In this document: positions 44,890 through 52,358 of the stretch, one piece after another
How positions within the stretch are numbered: the first letter of the stretch is position 1
Layout: every line of letters begins with the position of its first letter
Assembly (NCBI GenBank): GCA_009782915.1
Contig: WRIC01000006.1
Coordinates: 1-64,000, forward strand
DNA: 64,000 nt
Direction: 5' to 3'
Source: Propionibacteriaceae bacterium
GTDB taxonomy: Bacteria > Actinomycetota > Actinomycetes > Propionibacteriales > Propionibacteriaceae
Notes under the pieces: model-generated
Databases searched by the model: none
The model's input: the letters and a program-made list of their open reading frames with translations, nothing else
What the model was told of the DNA's origin: nothing
Position numbers and translations under genes: made by a program

Positions 44890-46343
44890 ACGACAACAAT
44901 TCCCCTCAATCAAAACTAGCTCTAGCGAAAACCGAGAAAGTTCCCAAATGGAAGGTCATGAATTGGGCTTTGTGGGATTGGGGCAACCAGCCCTGGGCCA
45001 CGGTGGTGACAACCTTTGTCTTTGCTGTCTATTTAACAACACCTGAGTTTTTCGCCGCTGACCCGAATAATAGCAATGGTCCCACCTTGGCTCTAGCTAT
45101 TTCGACAGGAATCGTGGGGGCGTGTATCGCTCTGCTTGCTCCAGTTCTCGGCCAGTCGTCAGATCGATCCGGTCATCTCATCAGGAATCTCCGCATCTTC
45201 ACCTGGGCTTTGGGGTTATCGGCGCTCTGCTTGTTCTTTATTGCTCCTCGACCTAGTTTCCTGATTCCTGGACTCATCGTTCTCGGTGTCGGTTCTATTA
45301 TGATGGAAATCGCCAGTTCCCTGTACAACGCCAGCATTGACCAGGTGGCTACCGAAGACAATGTGGGCAAAATCTCTGGATTTGGTTGGGGCTTCGGGTA
45401 TCTTGGTGGAATCGTTGTCCTGATCATTATTTTGGTATTTTTCATCCTCCCGGATGTGGGGCTCTTTGGAATCACTGACACTCCCATGAAGATTCGAGCC
45501 TCCATGGTGGTGTGCGGTATCTGGATCCTCCTCTTCACGATTCCAGCCTTGGTGACTTTGAAAGATCGACCCAACGAAGACCAGTCCCCCAAACTTGGTG
45601 TCGTGGGATCCTATCGAGCTCTCGGTCGAAGCATCGTCCATCTGTGGAGAACAGAACGCCACGTTGTGTATTTCCTTCTTGCTTCAGCTCTTTTCCGCGA
45701 CGGCTTAGCTGCTGTCTTCACTTTTGGTGCAGTCATTGCTGCCCAGTCTTTTGGCTTCACCACTACTGAGATCATTATTTTCGGTGCAGCAGCGAATCTT
45801 ATTGCCGGGATTGTCACCATTTTGTTCGGCCTACTTGACGACAAGATCGGCCCGAAAAAGGTCATTCTTTTGTGTCTGGCGATCCTTGCTGCTGGAGCAG
45901 TGGTGGTCTTCGTTCTTCATCAACCTGCTTACAGTGAACCACAGCAGATATGTGACAAGTTAACAGAGGTGTGTCAGGTGAATCCCGCGTACGACGAGGC
46001 ATTGGTCGCCCACGGGAAAATCATTTTCTGGATCTTTGGGTTGCTCCTGTCCTGTTTGGTGGGCCCCACTCAAGCAGCATCGCGCAGTTTCCTTGCCCGA
46101 GTAATACCTGAGGGTCATTCGGGAGAAATCTTTGGGCTCTACACCACCACAGGTCGGGCAGTGTCCTTCATTGCTCCGATTCTCTTCGGCTTATTTGTAT
46201 GGTTCGGGGCTCAAGTGACAGGGTTGGCCTCCACACAGCATTGGGGACTCCTAGCGATCTCGGTCATTCTGACTGCCGGTTTCCTGGTTCTTCTTCCAGT
46301 ACGCCAACCCAGTGGACCAACTCATTTCTCTGCGGAGCAATAA
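44886..46343 (+). CDS. MFS transporter, UMF1/Atg22-like family
   Basis: The 485-residue protein has about twelve membrane segments. NWALWDWGNQPWATVVTTFV near the N-terminus is the UMF1 family hallmark, and 'SRSFLARVIPEGHSGEIFGLY' marks the C-terminal half. ATG 44886 overlaps the GDPD stop and GGGAGAA precedes it. Coupling with a GDPD gene suggests a role with glycerol or lipid-derived solutes, but the substrate is unknown. Confidence 0.9.
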   Translation: MNDNNSPQSKLALAKTEKVPKWKVMNWALWDWGNQPWATVVTTFVFAVYLTTPEFFAADPNNSNGPTLALAISTGIVGACIALLAPVLGQSSDRSGHLIRNLRIFTWALGLSALCLFFIAPRPSFLIPGLIVLGVGSIMMEIASSLYNASIDQVATEDNVGKISGFGWGFGYLGGIVVLIIILVFFILPDVGLFGITDTPMKIRASMVVCGIWILLFTIPALVTLKDRPNEDQSPKLGVVGSYRALGRSIVHLWRTERHVVYFLLASALFRDGLAAVFTFGAVIAAQSFGFTTTEIIIFGAAANLIAGIVTILFGLLDDKIGPKKVILLCLAILAAGAVVVFVLHQPAYSEPQQICDKLTEVCQVNPAYDEALVAHGKIIFWIFGLLLSCLVGPTQAASRSFLARVIPEGHSGEIFGLYTTTGRAVSFIAPILFGLFVWFGAQVTGLASTQHWGLLAISVILTAGFLVLLPVRQPSGPTHFSAEQ

Positions 46344-46401
46344 CGGGAATACGTGGGGCTTTTCGAGCGTTGATAGTGATGAACATCAACGAGAGGACAT
46401 C

Positions 46402-46692
46402 ATGCCCAGCACTGCGCGTACTACGGACCTAGCCGACAGAGTATCCATGACATTTTCCTGCGAATTCGGTCATCGTTTTGAACCTGTCTTCTCGGTGGAA
46501 GCAGAAATCCCTGAAGTCTGGGAGTGTCCCCACTGTGGACGAATGGCTAGCCATGACCAGGCTCCACTGCCCTCCCCCACGTCACCCAGTCGCAAAACCC
46601 ATTGGGCGATGGTCTGTGAGAGGCGTACGACCGAGGAATTGGCAGCCTCACTAAAGACACGTTTAGAGACTCTGAGAGCTGCTCACGCCTGA
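46402..46692 (+). CDS. rbpA: RNA polymerase-binding protein RbpA
   Basis: The 96-residue protein stabilises promoter complexes with the housekeeping sigma in actinobacteria. It has the RbpA core with zinc residues in SCEFGHRFEPVF and ECPHCGRM, the AEIPEVWEC block, and the sigma-interaction helix THWAMVCERRTTEELAASLK. The N-terminal tail before the core is only about 13 residues and lacks the usual LRGxRLG-type segment. GAGAGG precedes ATG 46402. Its 3' end overlaps the convergent ppm gene by 30 bp; rbpA-ppm adjacency also occurs in Mycobacterium. Confidence 0.92.
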   Translation: MPSTARTTDLADRVSMTFSCEFGHRFEPVFSVEAEIPEVWECPHCGRMASHDQAPLPSPTSPSRKTHWAMVCERRTTEELAASLKTRLETLRAAHA

Positions 46693-47412
46693 ATGCTGAC
46701 CTCGAAACCGATGTTTCAGTCCCCACCTAGTGGTCTTGATCAGGGACTCGATTCCGATCTTCAGATTCATCTTTGACTTGCCGTGCTGCCGGTTAATGAA
46801 AGTAATGGGGGTTTCTCGCACAGTCATTCCCGCCGAGATCACATTCCAGGTGAGGTCGGTTTGAATGTTGTATCCCTGTGACGACAGATGGGGAAGGATG
46901 GTGCGCAAGGTTTGAGCGTGGAAAGCATTGAAACCCCCTGTGATATCTCGACACTCAATGCCCAGCAGTAAACGAATCCACAGGCCTCCTGCCCTGCTGA
47001 CGAGCTGGCGCAACCAGGGCCAATCTTTCATCTGTCCCCCAGGTATATAGCGCGAGCCCTTCACCATGTCAGCACACGAAAGCGCCTCCAGGAGCCCAGG
47101 AAGTTCCTCGGGTTGATGGGAGCCATCTGCGTCCATCTGAACCAAGACCTCATAACCGTCATCCAAACCCCACTGAAAACCAGCAACATAGGCTGTTCCC
47201 AATCCAGTCTTTTCAGTTCTGTGCAGAACATGGACATGAGGGTCTTGCTCAGCGATCGAATCGGCAATGTCACCTGTACCATCGGGGGAACTGTCATCAA
47301 CGATGAGAACATCAGCCTCAGGAACACTCACGCGTAGCCGGGATGTGATTGAGGAGATGTTCTCTGCTTCGTTGAATGTGGGGATGATCACCAGGGTCGT
47401 TGACTCAGACAT
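46663..47412 (-). CDS. Polyprenol-phosphate mannosyltransferase (Ppm catalytic domain)
   Basis: The 249-residue GT2 enzyme transfers a hexose, typically mannose from GDP-Man, to polyprenyl phosphate. It has LVIIPTFNEAENISSI, DDSSPDGTGDIAD, the metal motif QMDADGSHQPEELP, and MVKGSRYIPGG. ATG 47412 overlaps the lnt stop by 8 bp. In Mycobacterium the same two activities are fused or adjacent (Ppm1/Ppm2), so lnt and ppm are likely one unit feeding lipoglycan and protein mannosylation. Confidence 0.92.
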   Translation of the reverse strand: MSESTTLVIIPTFNEAENISSITSRLRVSVPEADVLIVDDSSPDGTGDIADSIAEQDPHVHVLHRTEKTGLGTAYVAGFQWGLDDGYEVLVQMDADGSHQPEELPGLLEALSCADMVKGSRYIPGGQMKDWPWLRQLVSRAGGLWIRLLLGIECRDITGGFNAFHAQTLRTILPHLSSQGYNIQTDLTWNVISAGMTVRETPITFINRQHGKSKMNLKIGIESLIKTTRWGLKHRFRGQHSGVSSSQSL

Positions 47413-48964
47413 GGGACTCCCCAGTCTTCTTGCGACCAATGGTGAAGGCAATTCCGGCGCCGAGTAAGGGAAGGAGAACAGCTCCTAAATCGAGCCAGGT
47501 GCGATAGACCACTGCGGGTGTGACCTGGGTACGTGTAGGAACAGTAAAGACCTGAGAGTCGGAGGTTCTCAGCTCAGCGGCGTAGACCACGCGCCCATGG
47601 GTGTCGACGAGACCTGCTAAAGAATTCGTGGTTGCGATGAGTATCTCGCGGCGGGATTCCATGGCGCGTACTCGGGTGATGCGATCCTGCTGGGCCATCT
47701 GCGTACTGCCAGTGAACATGGCATTGGAGGTCTGAACGACCACCACGTGGGCTCCGGTGGTCGTTTGGTCACCGAGGATAACATCGTCGAAGGTGGAGTC
47801 ATAGGCCAGCTCGAAACATATCAGAACACCGACTGCTCGTGGTGTGTTGGCCACCTCGACGTTGAGAACACCCACCGTGGTTCCAGGAACAGATTGGGCA
47901 CCCACGTACTCCAAGATGGGGACCACTTTCACCAGAACGGACTTGAAGGGCACCCATTCCCCAAAAGGAACGAGATTTCGTTTGTGGTAGCTCGCCGCGA
48001 CCTCCCCAGATTGGTCGTACCACAATGCTGTTGTCTGGCGCTCATCGATTCCTGGCCCATGGCTAATGGTTCCCACCAAGATAGGTGTTTGAATGATGTC
48101 CACCGCCAGGTCAATGATCTGGGCTGTTCTTGGGTAAACAAAAGGATCAGTGGCGGTGGAGTTCTCTGGCCAGACAATGAAATCTGGCGCAGGAACCTGG
48201 CCAGTGTTGACCTTAGCTGCTAGGAGTATGGTCTCAGAGAGATGATTATGATCCATGGTGTAAGCCGAACCAATAGCGGATATACCCATTCCGGGGACAT
48301 TTCCTTGGACGACACCAATGGTGACCTCGCTAGAATCAGGCGCGGGGTCATAGGTCCGACCCAGCAGTCCTGCGAGACCCACGAGCAGTGCAACACCGAA
48401 ACACACCGATGGAACAATGAGGTTGCGCGATACTCCCGCAGTCTTCAGTAGTGTGCTCACTGCCCAGGCAAGAAGGAAAGCCGTCGAGATGATGATCAAT
48501 GAGACACCTGTGGCTGAGATCAGTGGAAAGAAACCATCCAGTGGGGTTCCCACTGTGGTGTAGGCCAGTCTCCCCCACCCGAAACCCCCGAAAGGAAAAC
48601 GAGCCCCCAACCATTCACCAGCCATCCAGGTGGCCACACCGAGGAATCCCCACATAGCAGTGTTGCGCGATGCAGCAACAACCAGACCAACCAACGCGTA
48701 CCAGATCGCCAACCACGCGGCAAAGACAGCCAAGACTGGTAGTCCCAGCACACTCGTCCAGCGAAAAGCTGTCATCGCGAGGGCGAATCCGAAAAGATAT
48801 CCGTACACCAAACCAATCTTGGGGCGAGTTTCTTTCACCACCACAAGGAAGACCGCGATCCCTGGGACCACCAACCACCACAGATCAGTGGGGGCGAAAC
48901 CCAACCCAACGCTGATTCCAGCCATCAAGCAAAGAACGGGTCTCCCCCATGATCTCACGGTCAT
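47405..48964 (-). CDS. lnt: Apolipoprotein N-acyltransferase
   Basis: The 519-residue protein has an N-terminal multi-helix membrane domain (with GLGFAPTDLWWLVVPGI) and a periplasmic nitrilase-like domain with Glu in FIVWPENSTA, Lys in YHKRNLVPFGEWVP and Cys in LICFELAYD, the acylation triad. It N-acylates lipoproteins. ATG 48964 overlaps the metW stop by 4 bp. The binding-protein lipoprotein at 8.2 kb is a likely substrate. Confidence 0.93.
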   Translation of the reverse strand: MTVRSWGRPVLCLMAGISVGLGFAPTDLWWLVVPGIAVFLVVVKETRPKIGLVYGYLFGFALAMTAFRWTSVLGLPVLAVFAAWLAIWYALVGLVVAASRNTAMWGFLGVATWMAGEWLGARFPFGGFGWGRLAYTTVGTPLDGFFPLISATGVSLIIISTAFLLAWAVSTLLKTAGVSRNLIVPSVCFGVALLVGLAGLLGRTYDPAPDSSEVTIGVVQGNVPGMGISAIGSAYTMDHNHLSETILLAAKVNTGQVPAPDFIVWPENSTATDPFVYPRTAQIIDLAVDIIQTPILVGTISHGPGIDERQTTALWYDQSGEVAASYHKRNLVPFGEWVPFKSVLVKVVPILEYVGAQSVPGTTVGVLNVEVANTPRAVGVLICFELAYDSTFDDVILGDQTTTGAHVVVVQTSNAMFTGSTQMAQQDRITRVRAMESRREILIATTNSLAGLVDTHGRVVYAAELRTSDSQVFTVPTRTQVTPAVVYRTWLDLGAVLLPLLGAGIAFTIGRKKTGESHV

Positions 48965-49563
48965 GGCGTTCGGTGGGTCAGACGATACACTGTAGCCCCA
49001 GCGGAAAAATTCCTGGTCACCGTGGGCAGATGGGAAACACGTCCTGTGGCGGATAAAGGGACACATTCGGCAATAGTGAACCCCAATTCCGCGAAGAGTG
49101 ATTCCAGGTCCTTACACGAGCCGAAGTGGATGTTGGGGCTGTCATGCCAGGCGTAGGGAAGATCCTTGGATATGGGAGCGCGACCACTCAACAAACGCAA
49201 TCTGTTGCGCCAATATCCAAAGTTGGGCATGGAGACGATCGCTGTCGGTGCAATTCTGAGCATATGGGTCAGTACGCTAGCTGGGCGGTGGACGGCTTGC
49301 AGGGTACGGGAGAGGATCACCACGTCGTAGCTGTTGTCGGTGAAAGCATCCAACTCCTTGTCGATGTCCATCTTCATCACAGGTACACCCTTGCTCACTG
49401 CACTGAGCAAGGATTCCGGGTCCATTTCTACCCCTTGGATTCGGCAGGACTTATCAGTGGCAAGACGATGAAGCAGGGTCCCATGGCCACAACCAAGATC
49501 CAGGACACGCGCTGAGGGAGAAACCCAGGAGGAGATGAGAGAGAAATCAACGCGAAGAGTCAT
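48961..49563 (-). CDS. metW: MetW methyltransferase-like methionine biosynthesis protein
   Basis: The 200-residue class I SAM-fold protein has RVLDLGCGHGTLLHRLA and the MetW signature FGYWRNRLRLLSGRAPISKD followed by PYAWHDSPNIHF. MetW occurs with MetX and is needed for homoserine acylation in some bacteria. ATG 49563 has GGAGG ahead of it and overlaps metX by 17 bp. Confidence 0.93.
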   Translation of the reverse strand: MTLRVDFSLISSWVSPSARVLDLGCGHGTLLHRLATDKSCRIQGVEMDPESLLSAVSKGVPVMKMDIDKELDAFTDNSYDVVILSRTLQAVHRPASVLTHMLRIAPTAIVSMPNFGYWRNRLRLLSGRAPISKDLPYAWHDSPNIHFGSCKDLESLFAELGFTIAECVPLSATGRVSHLPTVTRNFSAGATVYRLTHRTP

Positions 49564-50689
49564 GAGCCACCTCCAAGCGATAGTCCAAGAAATTCCCCAC
49601 GAGTTCCAGATAGTCAGGAATCTCCAGCAGGAAGGAATCATGGCCGACCCCTGCTTCGATCTCCTGATAGGTCACTGGCACCCCGGCCCTCTCCAAGCGG
49701 GTGGCTATTCTCTTGGATTGGCGTGATGAGAAACGCCAATCCGAGGAGAAGGAGCACACCAGTGTAGGAACAGGATGATCACTCAGCAACTCGCAGGCAC
49801 CATCGTGAGCGAAAGGATCGAAATAGTCCATGACACGGCTCAGATAGAGATAACTGAGCGCATCGAATCGATCCAGGAAGGTCTCCCCCTGATATTGAAG
49901 ATAACTTTCCACAGCAAAATCAACACCGAGATCCCCCGAGAGGTCAGTGTTTTGTGGTGAACGGCCAAATTTGTCCCACAGCGCACCCTCAGATGTGTAA
50001 GTGATGTGAGCCATCATGCGGGCAATGGATAGCCCTGTGTCTGGGGAGGTGCCCTCGTCAACATACTGGCCTCCAGAGAACCCATCATCTCTCATGATGG
50101 CTTCTCGCGCTACAGCGGAGAAGGCAATGTTTTGCGCTGTGAGACGTGATGAAGCCGCGATGATGATGGCCGAAGCCATATCCTGTGGCGCATCGAGGGC
50201 CCACTGAAGAACCTGCATCCCACCGAGTGAACCACCGATGGTGGCTAGCAGGGTGTCGATACCAAGGTGGCTCACCAAGCCGCGGTGCACACTAACAAAG
50301 TCGCGCATGTCCAAAGCAGGAAAACCCAACCCGTAGGATTTCCCCGTCGCAGGGTTAATGGAACTGGGTCCTGTGGTTCCCTGACATCCACCCAAGAGAT
50401 TGGGGCAGATCACATAAAACCGGTCGGTATCAATAGGTTTTCCTGGTCCAATCAGTGAATCCCACCAGCCAGGTTTCTTCTCCCCATCACGTTGACCAGC
50501 CGCATGGGCATCACCGGTCAGTGCATGGCAGACGAAAACTGCATTGGTTTTGTTCTCATTGAGGGTTCCGTACGTCTCGTAGCGTACTGTCACCTCGGTG
50601 AGCTGACCACCCTTGGCGAAGGATAGTGGATGATCTTTGGTGAACAACTGGACATCTGCCGTCACCGTATTCAGTGGGTCAGAAGCCAT
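49547..50689 (-). CDS. metX: Homoserine O-acetyltransferase (MetX)
   Basis: The 380-residue alpha/beta hydrolase acylates homoserine with acetyl-CoA for methionine synthesis. Features: FVCHALTGDAHAAG, the nucleophile elbow GGSLGGMQVL (Ser 154), catalytic Asp in FSSDWRFSSRQS and His in GVGHDSFLLE. Acetyl rather than succinyl specificity is the default for this family and not proven. It is translationally linked to metW, then lnt and ppm follow. Confidence 0.94.
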   Translation of the reverse strand: MASDPLNTVTADVQLFTKDHPLSFAKGGQLTEVTVRYETYGTLNENKTNAVFVCHALTGDAHAAGQRDGEKKPGWWDSLIGPGKPIDTDRFYVICPNLLGGCQGTTGPSSINPATGKSYGLGFPALDMRDFVSVHRGLVSHLGIDTLLATIGGSLGGMQVLQWALDAPQDMASAIIIAASSRLTAQNIAFSAVAREAIMRDDGFSGGQYVDEGTSPDTGLSIARMMAHITYTSEGALWDKFGRSPQNTDLSGDLGVDFAVESYLQYQGETFLDRFDALSYLYLSRVMDYFDPFAHDGACELLSDHPVPTLVCSFSSDWRFSSRQSKRIATRLERAGVPVTYQEIEAGVGHDSFLLEIPDYLELVGNFLDYRLEVAHDSSR

Positions 50690-50750
50690 GTCGAATCAAG
50701 CCTAGTCGTTGGTGGAAAAGCCGAGAGAAACCCCCTGCGACTCACCTGCG

Positions 50751-50759
50751 ATCATAACA
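50751..50759 (-). promoter_or_regulatory. Extended -10 promoter for metX
   Basis: The minus strand reads TGTTATGAT, a TGn element joined to a 5-of-6 -10. Transcription would start about 55 bases before the metX ATG. No riboswitch fold is evident in that leader. Confidence 0.45.
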
Positions 50760-50806
50760 CAAGTGGAATCAGGCTTCTCTGCTCCTCAATCGACCCTCAT
50801 ACGGGA

Positions 50807-50853
50807 GTTCGTGGTTGTTTATTCGTCATGATGACGAATAAACAACCACGAAC
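50807..50853. repeat. Perfect 47-nt palindrome between metX and tRNA-Asn
   Basis: Arms of 23 nt, starting GTTCGTGGTTGTTT and reading into the centre as TTCGTCAT-G-ATGACGAA, pair without mismatch around a single G at 50830. There is no T-run on either side. It may be a strong DNA-binding site, a cruciform or a remnant of a mobile sequence. Nothing else is seen in 50690-50959 beyond promoters. Confidence 0.9.
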
Positions 50854-50959
50854 GGCATTGTTTCAGCCCTTGGATGCCACCAACTCATGTTTTGGGTGAA
50901 CACATGGTGGCGGACATTCGACTTGAGCGACTGTGATCTGGTAACCTCGTAGGGCACAA

Positions 50960-51032
50960 TCCTCCATAGCTCAATTGGCAGAGCAACGGACTGTTAATCC
51001 GTGTGTTCCTGGTTCGAGTCCAGGTGGGGGAG
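50960..51032 (+). tRNA. tRNA-Asn (GTT)
   Basis: A 73-nt cloverleaf with acceptor TCCTCCA/TGGGGGA, anticodon GTT at 50993-50995 in loop CTGTTAA, and T arm CCTGG-TTCGAGT-CCAGG. CCA is not encoded. An extended -10-like TGGTAACCT ends 13 bases upstream. The 3' half is repeated at 52258-52296, marking this gene as an integration site. Confidence 0.96.
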
Positions 51033-51034
51033 CT
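50996..51034 (+). repeat. attL-like copy (39 bp) within tRNA-Asn
   Basis: The stretch from the anticodon loop to two bases past the tRNA 3' end is identical to 52258-52296 over 39 bp; flanks diverge at once on both sides. Confidence 0.9.
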
Positions 51035-51062
51035 ACATTTTCCCTAGTCAGAGCAATATTAT

Positions 51063-51137
51063 AAACCTTAGTAAACCTTAGTAAAGGTCTATAGTATGGC
51101 TCCCAAATGGCTCCTATGGCTCCCATAATGGCTCCCA
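51063..51137. repeat. Arm-like direct repeats near attL
   Basis: AAACCTTAG occurs at 51063 and 51073. ATGGCTCC then occurs four times, at 51096, 51107, 51116 and 51128, spaced 9-12 bp, close to one helical turn. Such clustered repeats next to an att site resemble integrase-arm or excisionase binding sites. Confidence 0.6.
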
Positions 51138-51155
51138 TTTTGGTACTCTAGGGAC

Positions 51156-51323
51156 GTGGTCAAGGCATCAAAAACCAGGGCAAAAGGAGACGGGGCGCTC
51201 TACCAAACCGCTGAAGGTAGGTGGATTGGGTCCGTTGATCTCGGAGTACGAGACGGAAAACGAATCAGGAAAAAGGTCAGCGCATGTGTCCCTGGTCAAG
51301 AAAGCCACCGACTCACTGACTGA
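51156..51323 (+). pseudogene. Tyrosine-recombinase integrase, N-terminal fragment
   Basis: From GTG 51156 the frame encodes KGDGALYQTAEGRWIGSVDL followed by GVRDGKRIRKKVSA, the AP2-like arm-binding N-terminus of phage integrases. After residue 43 similarity ends, and the frame stops at 51321-51323. The core-binding and catalytic domains are gone. An extended -10 TGGTACTCT ends 6 bases before the GTG, suggesting an originally leaderless mRNA. Integrase reads inward from attL, as is usual. Confidence 0.75.
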
Positions 51324-51483
51324 GAACCCCAGACCACATGGAGTGAAAAAACTCTCAGGCAGAGACCAATACAGGATCAGCGTCAAGGACTATCGCATTA
51401 TCTACACCATTCAAGACAATATTCTTCTCGTCCGGGTTATTGCTGTCGGGCACAGAAGCAAGATATATAGGAGTAAGAAATGA
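51286..51483 (+). pseudogene. RelE-like toxin lacking its N-terminus
   Basis: The frame encodes SLTENPRPHGVKKLSGRDQY then RISVKDYRIIYTI and VIAVGHRSKIYR, the C-terminal two thirds of a RelE/ParE toxin. The first strand and helix, about 20-25 residues, are missing, and the upstream sequence is the integrase fragment in another frame. A GTG at 51286 behind AAAAAGG could still start a 65-residue product. Its stop overlaps the antitoxin start by 4 bp, so the toxin is upstream of the antitoxin. Confidence 0.7.
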
Positions 51484-51734
51484 GCGCACTCATGCCCACT
51501 ATCATCCCGATCAGTGAAGCGAAACCACGTTTGGCTGAACTAATCGACAAATCAGACACCGAAGATATTGTGGTGACCCGTCGCGGTCATGCGGCTGCTG
51601 TGATCGTGTCAGTGGATCGATATAGTGATCTTCTCGACCGTATCGAAGATGCTGAGGATTCCCTCGCTATTTACCAGGCTGAAGGTGAAGAGACCATACC
51701 AGCAGAAGAAGTGTATGCGAAGCTCGGAATCTGA
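51480..51734 (+). CDS. Phd/YefM-family antitoxin
   Basis: The 84-residue protein looks complete. PTIIPISEAKPRLAELIDKS and DIVVTRRGHAAAVIVSVDRY are the DNA-binding Phd/YefM fold, followed by an acidic helix (RIEDAEDSLAIYQAEGEE) that normally wraps the toxin. The partner toxin upstream is truncated, so this is an orphan antitoxin inside the decayed element. It could act on RelE-type toxins elsewhere in the genome. Confidence 0.88.
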   Translation: MSALMPTIIPISEAKPRLAELIDKSDTEDIVVTRRGHAAAVIVSVDRYSDLLDRIEDAEDSLAIYQAEGEETIPAEEVYAKLGI

Positions 51735-51998
51735 CTATTTCCAGCGTCCGAAACCCGTGATTCTCACTGCCCGGGTTTCTATGCCAGCGTTCGGTCTAAA
51801 TACTCTGACATTCCCTGCGTTAGTGACCGTCTGCCCCTGTGTGCCTGTCCAATAAACCTGAGCCGCACACGCGGGAGCCCACGAGTAAAGATCAGTAAAT
51901 GGTTTCGTCCATTCCCCCATTGCATGATTTGAGTAATAGATACTGTTCGTCCAGAGGGTTCCACCGAGCGCTGTAGTTAATGTCTTCCATCCGATCAT
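51735..51998 (-). CDS. Small frame of unknown function, possible C-terminal fragment
   Basis: An 87-codon minus-strand frame is not recognised. It is rich in Thr, Trp and Tyr with no membrane helix (for example GTLWTNSIYYSNHAMGEW). It stays open about 30 bases upstream of its ATG, so it may be the 3' end of a longer, lost gene such as a surface or tail-fibre-like protein. It abuts the antitoxin stop. No convincing ribosome site was seen. Confidence 0.3.
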   Translation of the reverse strand: MIGWKTLTTALGGTLWTNSIYYSNHAMGEWTKPFTDLYSWAPACAAQVYWTGTQGQTVTNAGNVRVFRPNAGIETRAVRITGFGRWK

Positions 51999-52041
51999 GA
52001 ACCCGTCAGGGAAGCAAGGATTTCCTGCGAATAGTCATCCT

Positions 52042-52060
52042 CTAAGGTCTCAAACCTTAG
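52042..52060. repeat. Arm-like inverted motif near attR
   Basis: CTAAGGT and ACCTTAG form an inverted repeat, and AAACCTTAG at 52052-52060 is the same 9-mer found twice near attL. It lies about 200 bp inside attR. No gene was found in 51999-52257. Confidence 0.55.
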
Positions 52061-52257
52061 AACCCCCACAAACACAACATCTGACTAGCGAGAACACCCC
52101 AAACCAGACACACATTTTGTCCTATACCCCCCTTTTCCTAACCCATCAGCATGGGGAATTGACAACAAGGTCCCGACCTGTGAGACTTCAGTAAGTAGCT
52201 GCTTATAAGTGGCTAAACCGATTATGGGCTATCTGCCCCACCATCGAGTTGCCAGCG

Positions 52258-52296
52258 AATCCGTGTGTTCCTGGTTCGAGTCCAGGTGGGGGAGCT
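52258..52296 (+). repeat. attR-like copy of the tRNA-Asn 3' half
   Basis: Thirty-nine bases identical to the tRNA-Asn 3' half, without the 5' half needed for a tRNA. Confidence 0.9.
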
Positions 52297-52318
52297 GAGA
52301 TTCATCACACGGAAATTC

Positions 52319-52327
52319 TGGTATATT
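52319..52327 (+). promoter_or_regulatory. Extended -10 promoter for the activase-like gene
   Basis: TGGTATATT joins a TGn element to a 5-of-6 -10, 23 bases past attR. Transcription would begin about 25 bases before the GTG start. The element thus lies just upstream of this promoter. Confidence 0.5.
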
Positions 52328-52358
52328 TTCTGTGGTCTAGCACAATAAAGGAGTACGT

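Larger units (their letters stand above)
50996..52296. mobile_element. Decayed integrative element in tRNA-Asn
   Basis: A 39-bp direct repeat covers the tRNA 3' half (50996-51034) and an isolated copy (52258-52296), the expected attL and attR of tyrosine-recombinase integration. Between them lie an N-terminal integrase fragment starting about 120 bp inside, a 5'-truncated relE-like toxin, an intact Phd-type antitoxin and a small minus-strand frame. AAACCTTAG arm-like motifs occur near both ends. At 1.26 kb with a broken integrase the element is a non-autonomous remnant. Confidence 0.88.

Noticed and set aside
52258-52296. Second tRNA-Asn gene
   Set aside because: Only the 3' half is present; the acceptor 5' strand, D arm and anticodon are missing. 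It is an att-type copy.
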